A stretch of 49,442 nucleotides of DNA from Clostridia bacterium (GTDB lineage: Bacteria > Bacillota > Clostridia > Oscillospirales > Acutalibacteraceae), in assembly GCA_017468425.1 (NCBI GenBank), contig JAFUIO010000015.1:1-49442 (forward strand). The letters run 5' to 3'. A program made the position numbers and the translations under genes. Below the pieces are notes generated by a model. That model worked only from the letters and a program-made list of their open reading frames with translations, was not told the DNA's origin and ran no database searches. Positions 26,301 through 32,169 of this stretch are shown here, piece by piece. How positions within the stretch are numbered: the first letter of the stretch is position 1; the number at the start of each line of letters is the position of its first letter.

Positions 26301-26732
26301 ATCAGAACCTTCGATGAGTTGTTTGACTGTCTCAATCTTGTAATTGCGATATTCATTATTTCTGCTGCACTTCTTGCATTTATAGTGTTGTACACTCTCA
26401 CGAGCATCAATATCAACGAAAGGCGAAGAGAAATTGCTTCTCTTAAGGTGTTTGGTTTCCATAATAAGGAAGCAACCTCTTATGTGGGACGTGAAAATTA
26501 TATAATTACAGCTATCGCTATAGCTGTTGGTGTGGTATTCGGTTACTATCTGCACAAGATTGTTGTTGCACAAGCAGAGGTAAACGTTGTAATGTTCGGC
26601 AGAATTATAGAGCCGTTAAGCTATGTTTATTCAATAGGTCTTACAATACTGTTTGCAATTATAGTAAATGTGGTAATGCACTTTGTAATCAAACGTATTG
26701 ATATGGTTGAAAGCTTAAAATCTATCGACTAA
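23340..26732 (+). CDS. Giant FtsX-like ABC permease with an extracellular coiled coil (1130 aa)
   Basis: Two FtsX permease domains are visible: an N-terminal first helix (about 15-35) with three more helices near 600-745, and a second set (about 770-790 and 1000-1115). Between helix one and two lies a large MacB-PCD-like periplasmic/extracellular part (about 40-270), then about 270-580 a long coiled coil rich in Glu/Lys/Gln/Ala repeats (EYEKKKKEVEAE, AQLADGKVQLDAAKKELDKY, AKYDIEEAKAKLEEAS). The coil projects toward the wall. FtsEX uses a similar extracellular part to activate wall hydrolases; the FtsW/PBP neighbourhood fits that kind of job, but the partner is unknown. Two hydrophobic anchor regions make frameshift unlikely. 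Confidence 0.88.
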   Translation: MSKGLVKEALRSISKNKARFISIIAIVAVGISFFAGISAAGPDMKQTAVEYYEENNLMDIWMISTVGFNQHDVDAIRNIEGVESATGSKFADGTVVVDGKTAANVDGGQAICRAYGLNLDFAKKYEDGVKYKDYINRLTLLEGRLPQKENECVIDRSDMATPKGFEIGKTIKMVGIEENIENKLNVTEYKIVGVIRTPRYISFERGQTDVGSGTLGCFIYVPESAFKMDYYTEICATVEGAEDFYPFSEEYYKHVEPVIKKIESISAEHLEIRVNEATAEYRKQLQKGEAEYEKKKKEVEAELGNAFTELEYYKNLVQNGDAQIAAAEAQLQAILSSKQNELTSGKNQYDTAKKEYDEKYKQWEDGNKQVVEYEARLEELKQLVVEQDQLMADLKVEIDEIQAEINAFPQPDTGEPETDESGEVIPPEEDPELTELKALLKEKKTARRQAASSYTANVMEISTINQNLPVAKAQLADGKVQLDAAKKELDKYSGMISGGQSQIATSEAQARAEIARKRQELAEGKEKLAKYNVEYNEAYEDAYAQLDEAKYDIEEAKAKLEEASSNPRWMVNDRRMLPGYENYGQTSQNIEAFAKVFPVFFFFIAAMVVLTTMTRMVDEERTQIGTLKALGFKDSQIRAKYLIYSLVATFIGSILGLIAGYYAYPNAIMTAYEVVFQLPPLIILFPVKLTVLGVIFSVLSTTIATYLSCRKEMAAKPSELMRAKAPRTGRRVLLEKVPFIWSHLNFSAKATIRNLMRNKKRAFVTFFGIVGCMALLLTGFGLNDSTDQILTAQYGAGGVSSFDAQIALKNSQISANESAIYNNVLKNKNIKDAMMVYNRSVVGSSQNSDDTLSVYLLVPQTAEKLTDFVDLRSRTTDKKYKLGDDGVIITEKFAKKAKVSVGDSVDLKFNDELTIKVAVTGIVENYAFHYAYMSPVLYSQIFQKPVAFNYMYAKYADGIRGTQKVETVATELMKFNDINAVVDAEQTIRTFDELFDCLNLVIAIFIISAALLAFIVLYTLTSININERRREIASLKVFGFHNKEATSYVGRENYIITAIAIAVGVVFGYYLHKIVVAQAEVNVVMFGRIIEPLSYVYSIGLTILFAIIVNVVMHFVIKRIDMVESLKSID

Positions 26733-26748
26733 AACCACATATAAAATT

Positions 26749-26792
26749 AATCTTCCTTTGCAGTGTGTTATCTGTAAAGGAAGATTTTATTT
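26749..26792 (+). terminator. Terminator of the FHA-to-permease run
   Basis: Stem 26749-26763 with 26772-26786 (AATCTTCCTTTGCAG/CTGTAAAGGAAGATT, one mismatch) followed by TTTATTT. Confidence 0.85.
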
Positions 26793-26797
26793 AACAC

Positions 26798-26830
26798 AAA
26801 AAAGCGGAATCATAACGATTCCGCTTTTTT
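26798..26830. terminator. Terminator of the 38-aa peptide gene
   Basis: Perfect 14-bp stem 26798-26811 with 26817-26830 (AAAAAAGCGGAATC/GATTCCGCTTTTTT). The T6 on the minus strand ends the peptide gene; it can also back up the preceding plus-strand terminator. Confidence 0.9.
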
Positions 26831-26867
26831 GGTAGTATAGTGTTGTAATTTCTGGAGTAAAAAAAGT

Positions 26868-26984
26868 TTAGCCGGCAATACCAAGAAGCCAGTTGAAAAC
26901 CTCGTTAACGATTTCCTGTGCTTCAGCACTTGCTTCTGCCCATACGAGGATCTGTTTTACAAGATCAAAAAGCATCTGTAACAT
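26868..26984 (-). CDS. Amphipathic micropeptide (38 aa), function unknown
   Basis: ATG 26984 follows a GGGAGG ribosome site by 8 nt. The product starts MLQMLFDLVKQILVWAEASA and ends NWLLGIAG. It is an amphipathic helix with two tryptophans, net acidic, without cysteine or a leader. Together with a promoter (27027-27055) and a perfect terminator (26798-26830) it is a complete one-gene unit, so it is very likely expressed. It shares general build, not sequence identity, with the 42-aa peptide at 17797-17925. Possible roles: membrane-binding regulator, leaderless bacteriocin-like peptide or signal. None is proven. Confidence 0.75.
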   Translation of the reverse strand: MLQMLFDLVKQILVWAEASAEAQEIVNEVFNWLLGIAG

Positions 26985-27026
26985 TGTTTTTACCTCCCTT
27001 TTATTTAATTTATTATCTCTATTAAT

Positions 27027-27055
27027 ATAATAACATTTTAAAGACCTAAATACAA
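27027..27055 (-). promoter_or_regulatory. Promoter of the 38-aa peptide gene
   Basis: Minus strand: TTGTAT (27050-27055), 17-nt spacer, TATTAT (27027-27032). Confidence 0.6.
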
Positions 27056-27175
27056 TGTAAAAAAAATTAAAATTAATTAAGTGTTAACAAAATATTGCGA
27101 AAATGTTAATTCAGAAAAATGTTTAATCAGATTATATCTATTATATTGATTTACTAAAGCAAAATAAAGTACAAA

Positions 27176-27281
27176 TTTGTCGGAATTTATCTTTTTATGG
27201 TTTTATTTGCGATGAAAAAAATCGCGATTACAAAAAAACCTTCTGCAAAGTATTGTCAAAATTACCAAAATATGGTAATAT
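27176..27281 (+). promoter_or_regulatory. spo0A promoter with candidate 0A boxes and a dyad
   Basis: Promoter: TTGTCA (27253-27258), 17-nt spacer, TAATAT (27276-27281). The stretch 27261-27279 is a dyad, ATTACC-(7 nt)-GGTAAT, inside the spacer. Two sites resemble the Spo0A box TTTGTCRAA: TTTGTCGGA (27176-27184) and ATTGTCAAA (27252-27260, over the -35), each with one difference. They suggest autoregulation. Bases 26985-27344 hold no other gene. Confidence 0.55.
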
Positions 27282-27344
27282 AATCAAGAAATGGGAATTA
27301 TTGGAAAATAATTAACAAAATCACTACTTTTACAGGAGGAAAAA

Positions 27345-28112
27345 ATGGAAAAGGAAATTAAAGTAATTCTTGCAGAAGAAGGAACTCAGAACGGAGAGAA
27401 ATGTGCATCATCTCTCAGAAAAAACGGAATGGAAGTTATTCTTGTACCTAAAGATGGCAATGAGGTTATCAAAGCCTTGGAAAAAATACGGGCAGATGTG
27501 CTTATTATGGATACCTTTATGCCCAGGCTTGACGGCTTAGGTGTTCTGAAAGAAATTAAAAACCGTAAAATATCTTCAAAACCTGTTATTTTTATGGTAT
27601 CAGGTGTGGATAATCAGCGGATTGAAAATGAAGCATTGCAGACAGGTGCTGATTATTATATGATTAAACCCTTTGATAACGAAATGCTGGCACAGAGAAT
27701 CAGGCAGATACTGAATTGGAATACATCGGCTCCGCAGGATGTCCGCGAAAAGAAAAAGGATAATCTTGAAATAGTTATTTCTGATATTATGCACCAGATA
27801 GGTGTACCTGCACACATCAAAGGTTATCAGTATCTCCGTAAATCTATAATTCTTGCTATTGACGATGACGAGATGATGAATTCGGTAACAAAGCTTCTTT
27901 ATCCTACCGTTGCAAAAGAATTCAAAACTACACCGTCAAGAGTTGAAAGAGCAATCCGCCATGCAATAGAGGTTGCGTGGGAAAGAGGAGATGTGGACGT
28001 GCTTGATTCTTATTTCGGTTATACGATACAGAATACACGCGGCAAGCCTACAAATTCAGAGTTTATTGCTATGATAGCAGACGACCTTAAACTTAAAATG
28101 AAAGCATCATAA
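27345..28112 (+). CDS. spo0A: Sporulation master regulator Spo0A
   Basis: 255 aa response regulator. Receiver domain about 4-125: acidic pair E11/E12 (LAEEG) where the aspartates of B. subtilis Spo0A lie, phospho-acceptor D56 in LIMDTFMPRLDG, and the lysine of IKPFDN. The C-terminal Spo0A DNA-binding domain (about 145-255) is unmistakable: TTPSRVERAIRHAIEVAWERG, FGYTI and PTNSEFIAMIADDLKL. It controls entry into sporulation on phosphorylation. Having Glu pairs in place of the usual Asp pair is a substitution to check. The gene is monocistronic with a promoter carrying 0A-box-like sites. Confidence 0.97.
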   Translation: MEKEIKVILAEEGTQNGEKCASSLRKNGMEVILVPKDGNEVIKALEKIRADVLIMDTFMPRLDGLGVLKEIKNRKISSKPVIFMVSGVDNQRIENEALQTGADYYMIKPFDNEMLAQRIRQILNWNTSAPQDVREKKKDNLEIVISDIMHQIGVPAHIKGYQYLRKSIILAIDDDEMMNSVTKLLYPTVAKEFKTTPSRVERAIRHAIEVAWERGDVDVLDSYFGYTIQNTRGKPTNSEFIAMIADDLKLKMKAS

Positions 28113-28155
28113 AAAACAGGCAGAAAATGCAAAGTTAAATGCACTTTCTGCCATA
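28113..28155 (-). terminator. Terminator between spo0A and the lipoprotein operon
   Basis: Stem 28119-28131 with 28140-28152 (GGCAGAAAATGCA/TGCACTTTCTGCC, one mismatch), followed on the minus strand by TTTTTT. Convergent genes meet here; the plus-strand side lacks a clean U run. Confidence 0.8.
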
Positions 28156-28171
28156 TATCATAAGATTAGTT

Positions 28172-30034
28172 TTACATCTCTGAGAAATTTTCGAAGTTAC
28201 CGTCGCGAGGAAAATCAGGTCTGTTTCCTCCGTCAGGTCTTTCAGGCATACCTTCGGGTTTTTCAGGCATACCTTCCGGCATTTCGGGCATACCCTCCGA
28301 CATTTCGGGCATATCTTCCGGGATTTCACCTGTAGGCCTTTCACCGCGGTCGAATTTACCGCCATTGTGGGGACTGCCACCCATCATACCGCCTTCACCG
28401 TACAGTGAGGAAGTCATTTCAATTGTTTCCTGCACAGTGCCGCCGCTTCCCGTTCCGTTATGAACGTAGCCGTTAGCATCGGTATCTTTAACTGTCATAC
28501 CGGTAACGATTTTATATGAATTTTTTTCCTTGATTTCAGGAGCTGTTACAAGTACACCTGAATACGGCTTTTCGGGCGTGAAGGATACAATTACTTTATT
28601 ATTACTGTCGCATAAAGCAAAGGGAGTTGATGCTGCCTGCTGTGATTTGAATGTGTAAAGTATCGCACCCTGATTTTCGGCTTCGGAGAAATTCTGCATC
28701 ATACCATTTGAGCCGAGAGCAACAAGGATACCGCCTGTGACAGTAGCTTTTGTTGCATAGTCAAATGAGCCGTTGCCGTTATTTTCAGGACCGCTGATTA
28801 ACGTTACACCGCCGCTCATGCTGATTGCACCGTTGGAATCGATTCCGTCACCGCCTGCACGGATGTAAATATATCCGTCAGATACGGAAAAAGACGATTC
28901 TGCATTTGTTATATTAATACCGTCGTCTGTTGAAGAAATGTCAATTTTACCGCCTGAAACAGAAATTTCACCTGATTCAAAGCCTTCGTTACTTTTTGCA
29001 ACATTAATTGTGCCGTCAGAAATTTTTATGGCATTGTCGGCGTGGATTGCATCGTCACCTGTTGCAAGGTTTATTGTACCGCCTGAAATTGTAACTGACG
29101 TTGCAGAGTTAATACTGTCATCTGTTGAATCAACTCTTATTGAACCGTTTTCGATGATAATATCGCCTGATGCTTTCAAGCCTTTCTGCGATTCTTCGCT
29201 TTCAGCGTTGTATTCAATATCTGAACCTGCTGAAGCGTTGATTTTACCGCCTGAAATTCTGATTGCACTGCTTGACTGGATAGCGTCATTTTTGGCAACA
29301 AGGTCATATGTGCCGTTCTGAATATAAACGAATCCGAGAGTTGCATCGTCAGCATTATCACCGCGGATTGCATCTGACCCTGCGTCGATTTTAATATCAG
29401 GTTCTGCGAATTTTACGCTGTCTTTGCCGATAATTCCGGCACCCTTTGAAGTGATATCGAGTGTACCGCTTGCCACAACAATATCATCTTTTGAAACAAT
29501 TGCGTGCTTGTAATTGCCCTTTACAGTCAGCTTGCCGTTACCGTTTATGGTCAGTTTTTCTTTGCTGAAAACTGCTGCGTCAACAGAACTGCCGTCTTCT
29601 GTAAGTGAATAATAGTTTCCGTCAGAAAGAGTATTTTCTGTGTTATCTTCAAGGATAAGAAAAACTTTCTTTGCAGATTTTATCAGCAGGGCAGGGCCTG
29701 TTGAATTGTTTATGGAAACATTGTTAAGAACAAGGCGTACTTTTTCTTCTTTGCTTACTTCAACGGAAAAAGCTTTATCGGTAAGCTTACCGCTTAAAAT
29801 ATATGTTCCGCCTTTGGTAATGGTCTGTGTTTCTGAAACATCAATTTTTTCTGCCGAACTTTTATCATATGAAGCATCAAGGTCGTTATCTGTAAAAGAA
29901 AAATCCATTGATGCCGGGTTTTCGTTTTCAGAAGTGTTATCTGCAGTGCTGTTGTTTTCATCTTTTTTGCACGATGAAAACAGGCACAGTGTTAATAAAA
30001 CTGAACAAAGCAGGGAAATTATTTTTTTTATCAT
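28172..30034 (-). CDS. Beta-helix carbohydrate-binding lipoprotein (Cthe_2159/DUF4353-like)
   Basis: 620 aa. Type II signal peptide ends in LFSS-C (Cys about residue 22). The body is a run of regular short parallel strands with periodic DD/ND and ISGG/VSGG/TISG turns (ISGGKINASAGSDIEYNA, VTISGGTINLATGDDAIHAD, VSGGKIDISSTDDGINI), as in the right-handed beta-helix of Cthe_2159, a cellulose- and pectin-binding polysaccharide-lyase-like protein. Asp clusters could bind calcium. A low-complexity tail follows with about four GMPE/MPE units rich in Met, Pro and Glu. It overlaps the DUF4956 gene by 4 nt (ATGA), so it is part of one operon. Confidence 0.85.
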   Translation of the reverse strand: MIKKIISLLCSVLLTLCLFSSCKKDENNSTADNTSENENPASMDFSFTDNDLDASYDKSSAEKIDVSETQTITKGGTYILSGKLTDKAFSVEVSKEEKVRLVLNNVSINNSTGPALLIKSAKKVFLILEDNTENTLSDGNYYSLTEDGSSVDAAVFSKEKLTINGNGKLTVKGNYKHAIVSKDDIVVASGTLDITSKGAGIIGKDSVKFAEPDIKIDAGSDAIRGDNADDATLGFVYIQNGTYDLVAKNDAIQSSSAIRISGGKINASAGSDIEYNAESEESQKGLKASGDIIIENGSIRVDSTDDSINSATSVTISGGTINLATGDDAIHADNAIKISDGTINVAKSNEGFESGEISVSGGKIDISSTDDGINITNAESSFSVSDGYIYIRAGGDGIDSNGAISMSGGVTLISGPENNGNGSFDYATKATVTGGILVALGSNGMMQNFSEAENQGAILYTFKSQQAASTPFALCDSNNKVIVSFTPEKPYSGVLVTAPEIKEKNSYKIVTGMTVKDTDANGYVHNGTGSGGTVQETIEMTSSLYGEGGMMGGSPHNGGKFDRGERPTGEIPEDMPEMSEGMPEMPEGMPEKPEGMPERPDGGNRPDFPRDGNFENFSEM

Positions 30035-30693
30035 AATTCTTCAATACCTTCAATCTGTTCGTTAATTGAAATCTCGAGATTTCCGTTACGGCAACGCAAA
30101 TCGTCAATAAATTCTTTGGTCTGATTCTTGTCTTTCAAGTCAATTTTATAGAACAGTTTATAGAGACTACCCATGTTGCTTGTTTTAACTTTCATAAGGC
30201 GGTGAGAGTTTGTATATTTTTTGAAAATATCGTCGAATTCGCCGTAGAAGTTAAGACTTTCGGGCACTGTAATGCGAAGCTCCATTGCATTGTGGTCTTT
30301 AACAAAAATAAGAGAAGCAATAATGGTGATTGCACCTACTATAAGTGTGAAAAGAACGGCCATTGCAACATAACCTGTAGCACAGGTAAGACCTGCTGTC
30401 ATTGCGAGAAAAATTGCAGCAATATCTCTTGCTTTACCGGGTACTGAACGGAAACGTACAAGTGAGAAAGCACCCATAACCGCAACACCTGTACCCACGT
30501 TGCCGTTTACCATAACAATAACCGTTTCAACGATAACGGGAAGAAGAATAAGTGCAATAACAAAGCTTTTTGATGTTTTGTTGCGGAAAGAAGATGTAAC
30601 TGCTGCGATGATACCGCAGATGAGTGCAAATAAAAGGCAGATGAAATAACCTCCTGCAGTTGTAACGTCGATTGCGCTGAAAATATTTAACAT
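30031..30693 (-). CDS. DUF4956 membrane protein
   Basis: 220 aa. Four hydrophobic helices within about 14-125, with the DUF4956-like core VVIVMVNGNVGTGVAVMGAFSLVRFRS near 58-84, and a cytoplasmic C-terminal alpha/beta domain (about 140-220). Members of this family are found next to VTC-domain and beta-helix or CotH proteins. Function is not established; roles in transport of polyanions or in exopolymer display have been suggested by context. It sits 12 bases after the VTC gene and overlaps the lipoprotein gene by 4 nt. Confidence 0.85.
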   Translation of the reverse strand: MLNIFSAIDVTTAGGYFICLLFALICGIIAAVTSSFRNKTSKSFVIALILLPVIVETVIVMVNGNVGTGVAVMGAFSLVRFRSVPGKARDIAAIFLAMTAGLTCATGYVAMAVLFTLIVGAITIIASLIFVKDHNAMELRITVPESLNFYGEFDDIFKKYTNSHRLMKVKTSNMGSLYKLFYKIDLKDKNQTKEFIDDLRCRNGNLEISINEQIEGIEEL

Positions 30694-30705
30694 ATCTATA
30701 ACTCC

Positions 30706-31398
30706 TTATCTTGTCAAAGTTTGTTTGTAAGCTGTTCCGTATTTAGAAAAAGACGTGGGAAAAATTCCACATTCGTCAAGGGCACGTGATAGCCACACAG
30801 GCATTGCACCGCCTGTTTTGATTTCCATAATTATCACGTCATCGGGCAGAATTTTCGTGCCGTTGTCGCCTGAATCAAGTTCAAGGTCAGTAGTGCGGTA
30901 TCGGACTTCCGAGTCAAAAGTTATTCTGAGCCCCGGAATATCCTCAGCAAAATATGCCATTCGTTTATACGCAACCATCATTTTTGGCAACGGGTGGTTA
31001 TAAAATTTCATAGCATAGTCAATTTCTCTCATAATCTGCGAGTCGAAAGGCTTTTCAAGGGAAATTATGTATTCCATCGCATCACCAAGAGGCAGAGCCA
31101 CTCGCCGTTTGTACACAACGCCGTTGAGCTTTTTCTTGATTTCGAGAAAAACCTTGTCAGTTTTGTCAGGCGTGCCGTAACTTCGCAGACGCAGCTTTTC
31201 TTTGTAGGCTTTGGCGTCAATAGAGTTACGGATAAGGAGGTTATCCGGTGTGTCAAGGTACAGACTGCATATAGTGCTTTCTCCGTGAGAGTCAGGCACA
31301 ACAAAGCAGCCGATTTTGCTCATCAGCATATCAACTTGTTGAGGGTTAAGGAAATATTTCTTTTCAACCCTTTTGAAAATAAAAATATCAGACGGCAA
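30706..31398 (-). CDS. VTC-domain protein (polyphosphate-polymerase-like)
   Basis: 230 aa. Start is TTG 31398, 8 nt after AAGGAGG. The VTC fold is a tunnel-shaped enzyme that in yeast Vtc4 builds polyphosphate from ATP. Basic/acidic tunnel residues are visible: FKRVEKKYFL (N-terminal), KEKLRLRSYG, FLEIKKKLNGVVYKRRVALP and VIIMEIKTGG. No membrane span, so cytoplasmic. Followed by the DUF4956 membrane gene and the beta-helix lipoprotein, which suggests polymer made inside and linked to something outside. Actual polyphosphate synthesis is not shown by sequence. Confidence 0.9.
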   Translation of the reverse strand: MPSDIFIFKRVEKKYFLNPQQVDMLMSKIGCFVVPDSHGESTICSLYLDTPDNLLIRNSIDAKAYKEKLRLRSYGTPDKTDKVFLEIKKKLNGVVYKRRVALPLGDAMEYIISLEKPFDSQIMREIDYAMKFYNHPLPKMMVAYKRMAYFAEDIPGLRITFDSEVRYRTTDLELDSGDNGTKILPDDVIIMEIKTGGAMPVWLSRALDECGIFPTSFSKYGTAYKQTLTR

Positions 31399-31511
31399 AA
31401 ATTACACCTCCTTGCCTTGGGAATATCAATGATAAACCCGATAATTTGAAATGTATTTGAGAAAAAATTAAAAATATGTAAATAATATTTGACATTGATT
31501 TGCTTTTTTTC

Positions 31512-31540
31512 TTGACAATATCAAATATTTGATTTATAAT
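31512..31540 (+). promoter_or_regulatory. Consensus promoter of tRNA-Leu with a palindromic spacer
   Basis: TTGACA (31512-31517), 17-nt spacer, TATAAT (31535-31540): both hexamers perfect. The spacer contains a perfect 14-bp palindrome, ATCAAATATTTGAT (31520-31533). Confidence 0.9.
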
Positions 31541-31555
31541 ACTTTAATGTGGTGC

Positions 31556-31642
31556 GCCGGTGTGGCGGAATAGGCAGACGCAAGGGACTTAAAATCCCTC
31601 GGTGGCAACATCGTACCGGTTCAAGTCCGGTCACCGGCACCA
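31556..31642 (+). tRNA. tRNA-Leu (anticodon UAA)
   Basis: 87 nt with CCA encoded. Acceptor GCCGGTG/CACCGGC (31556-31562, 31632-31638), discriminator A, anticodon stem AGGGA/TCCCT with loop CTTAAAA (anticodon TAA), a class II variable arm, and T arm ACCGG-TTCAAGT-CCGGT. It reads UUA codons. Own promoter and terminator. Confidence 0.96.
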
Positions 31643-31652
31643 AATTGCAGGT

Positions 31653-31690
31653 CTTGTAGCTTTCGGTTACAAGGCTTTTTATTTTTTTCA
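31653..31690 (+). terminator. Terminator of tRNA-Leu, first copy
   Basis: Stem CTTGTAGC (31653-31660) with GTTACAAG (31666-31673), one G-U pair, loop TTTCG, followed by GCTTTTTATTTTTTT. Confidence 0.85.
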
Positions 31691-31801
31691 GAAACATAAA
31701 AGGACTTGAACCGCTATCGGCGAAGCCGATTTTGATCGTTGCCGTGACGGCAAAGCGAAGCGAGCGCCGTCAAGTCCGGTCACCGGCACCAAATTACAGG
31801 T

Positions 31802-31837
31802 CTTGTAGCTTTCGGTTACAAGGCTTTTTATTTTTTA
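31802..31837 (+). terminator. Terminator, second copy of the repeat
   Basis: The same hairpin, 31802-31809 with 31815-31822, followed by GCTTTTTATTTTTT. Confidence 0.8.
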
Positions 31838-31956
31838 TCAGAAACATAAAAGGACTTGAACCGCTATCGGCGGAATGTAATGCAAATTATAATTTGTTAT
31901 GTATTTCCGATGTGATTTAATCCGACAAAAATATATATCGTGTCAGAAAATCTGTC

Positions 31957-32045
31957 AAAAAAACACACATTTCCACAATATAATTTATTATAAAACTTTG
32001 GTACCGTAAAGTCAATTCTAATTCGGAAAAAATATGTGTTTTTTT
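31957..32045. repeat. 89-bp element with 16-bp inverted ends and internal dyads
   Basis: 31957-31972 and 32030-32045 are inverted copies with one mismatch (AAAAAAACACACATTT and AAATATGTGTTTTTTT). Inside are the dyads TATAAT-TT-ATTATA (31979-31992) and CTTTGGTACCGTAAAG (about 31996-32011). It lies between tRNA-Leu and the MFP gene. No target-site duplication is visible. It could be a leader structure, a terminator for read-through, or a tiny MITE. Bases 31873-32169 hold no gene. Confidence 0.5.
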
Positions 32046-32169
32046 GTTGTATAAAAATATTGAATAAATGTTAATTTTCTTTAAAGAATCAGCGGATTCG
32101 TTTTACTTTTCAGATACGTTGTGATAGAATATAATCAGAGAAAAGTCAGGCACGGGAGGCTTGTTGTTT

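Larger units (their letters stand above)
31621..31872 (+). repeat. Tandem duplication of the tRNA-Leu 3' end and its terminator
   Basis: 31621-31722 and 31770-31872 are direct repeats of about 102 bases, differing by a few bases in the T tract and one substitution (G/A at 31647 vs 31796). Each starts with the last 22 nt of tRNA-Leu including CCA, then the same terminator hairpin, then AGGACTTGAACCGCTATCGG. The GGACTTGAACCG part is the reverse complement of the tRNA T arm. 31723-31769 is unique to the space between the copies and can fold as hairpins. This design matches tyrT/rtT repeats in E. coli, where units carry the 3' end of tRNA-Tyr. Confidence 0.85.

Noticed and set aside
25322..26573. 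Long minus-strand open frames (up to 253 codons) opposite the giant permease
   Set aside because: No ribosome sites or known motifs; the plus-strand permease explains the sequence completely.
31770..31791. A second tRNA-Leu gene
   Set aside because: Only the last 22 nt of the tRNA are repeated; acceptor 5' side, D arm and anticodon arm are missing.
31556..31872. attL/attR of an integrated element at the tRNA-Leu 3' end
   Set aside because: The two copies are only about 149 bases apart with nothing mobile between them, and no integrase lies nearby. A tandem duplication is the simpler reading.
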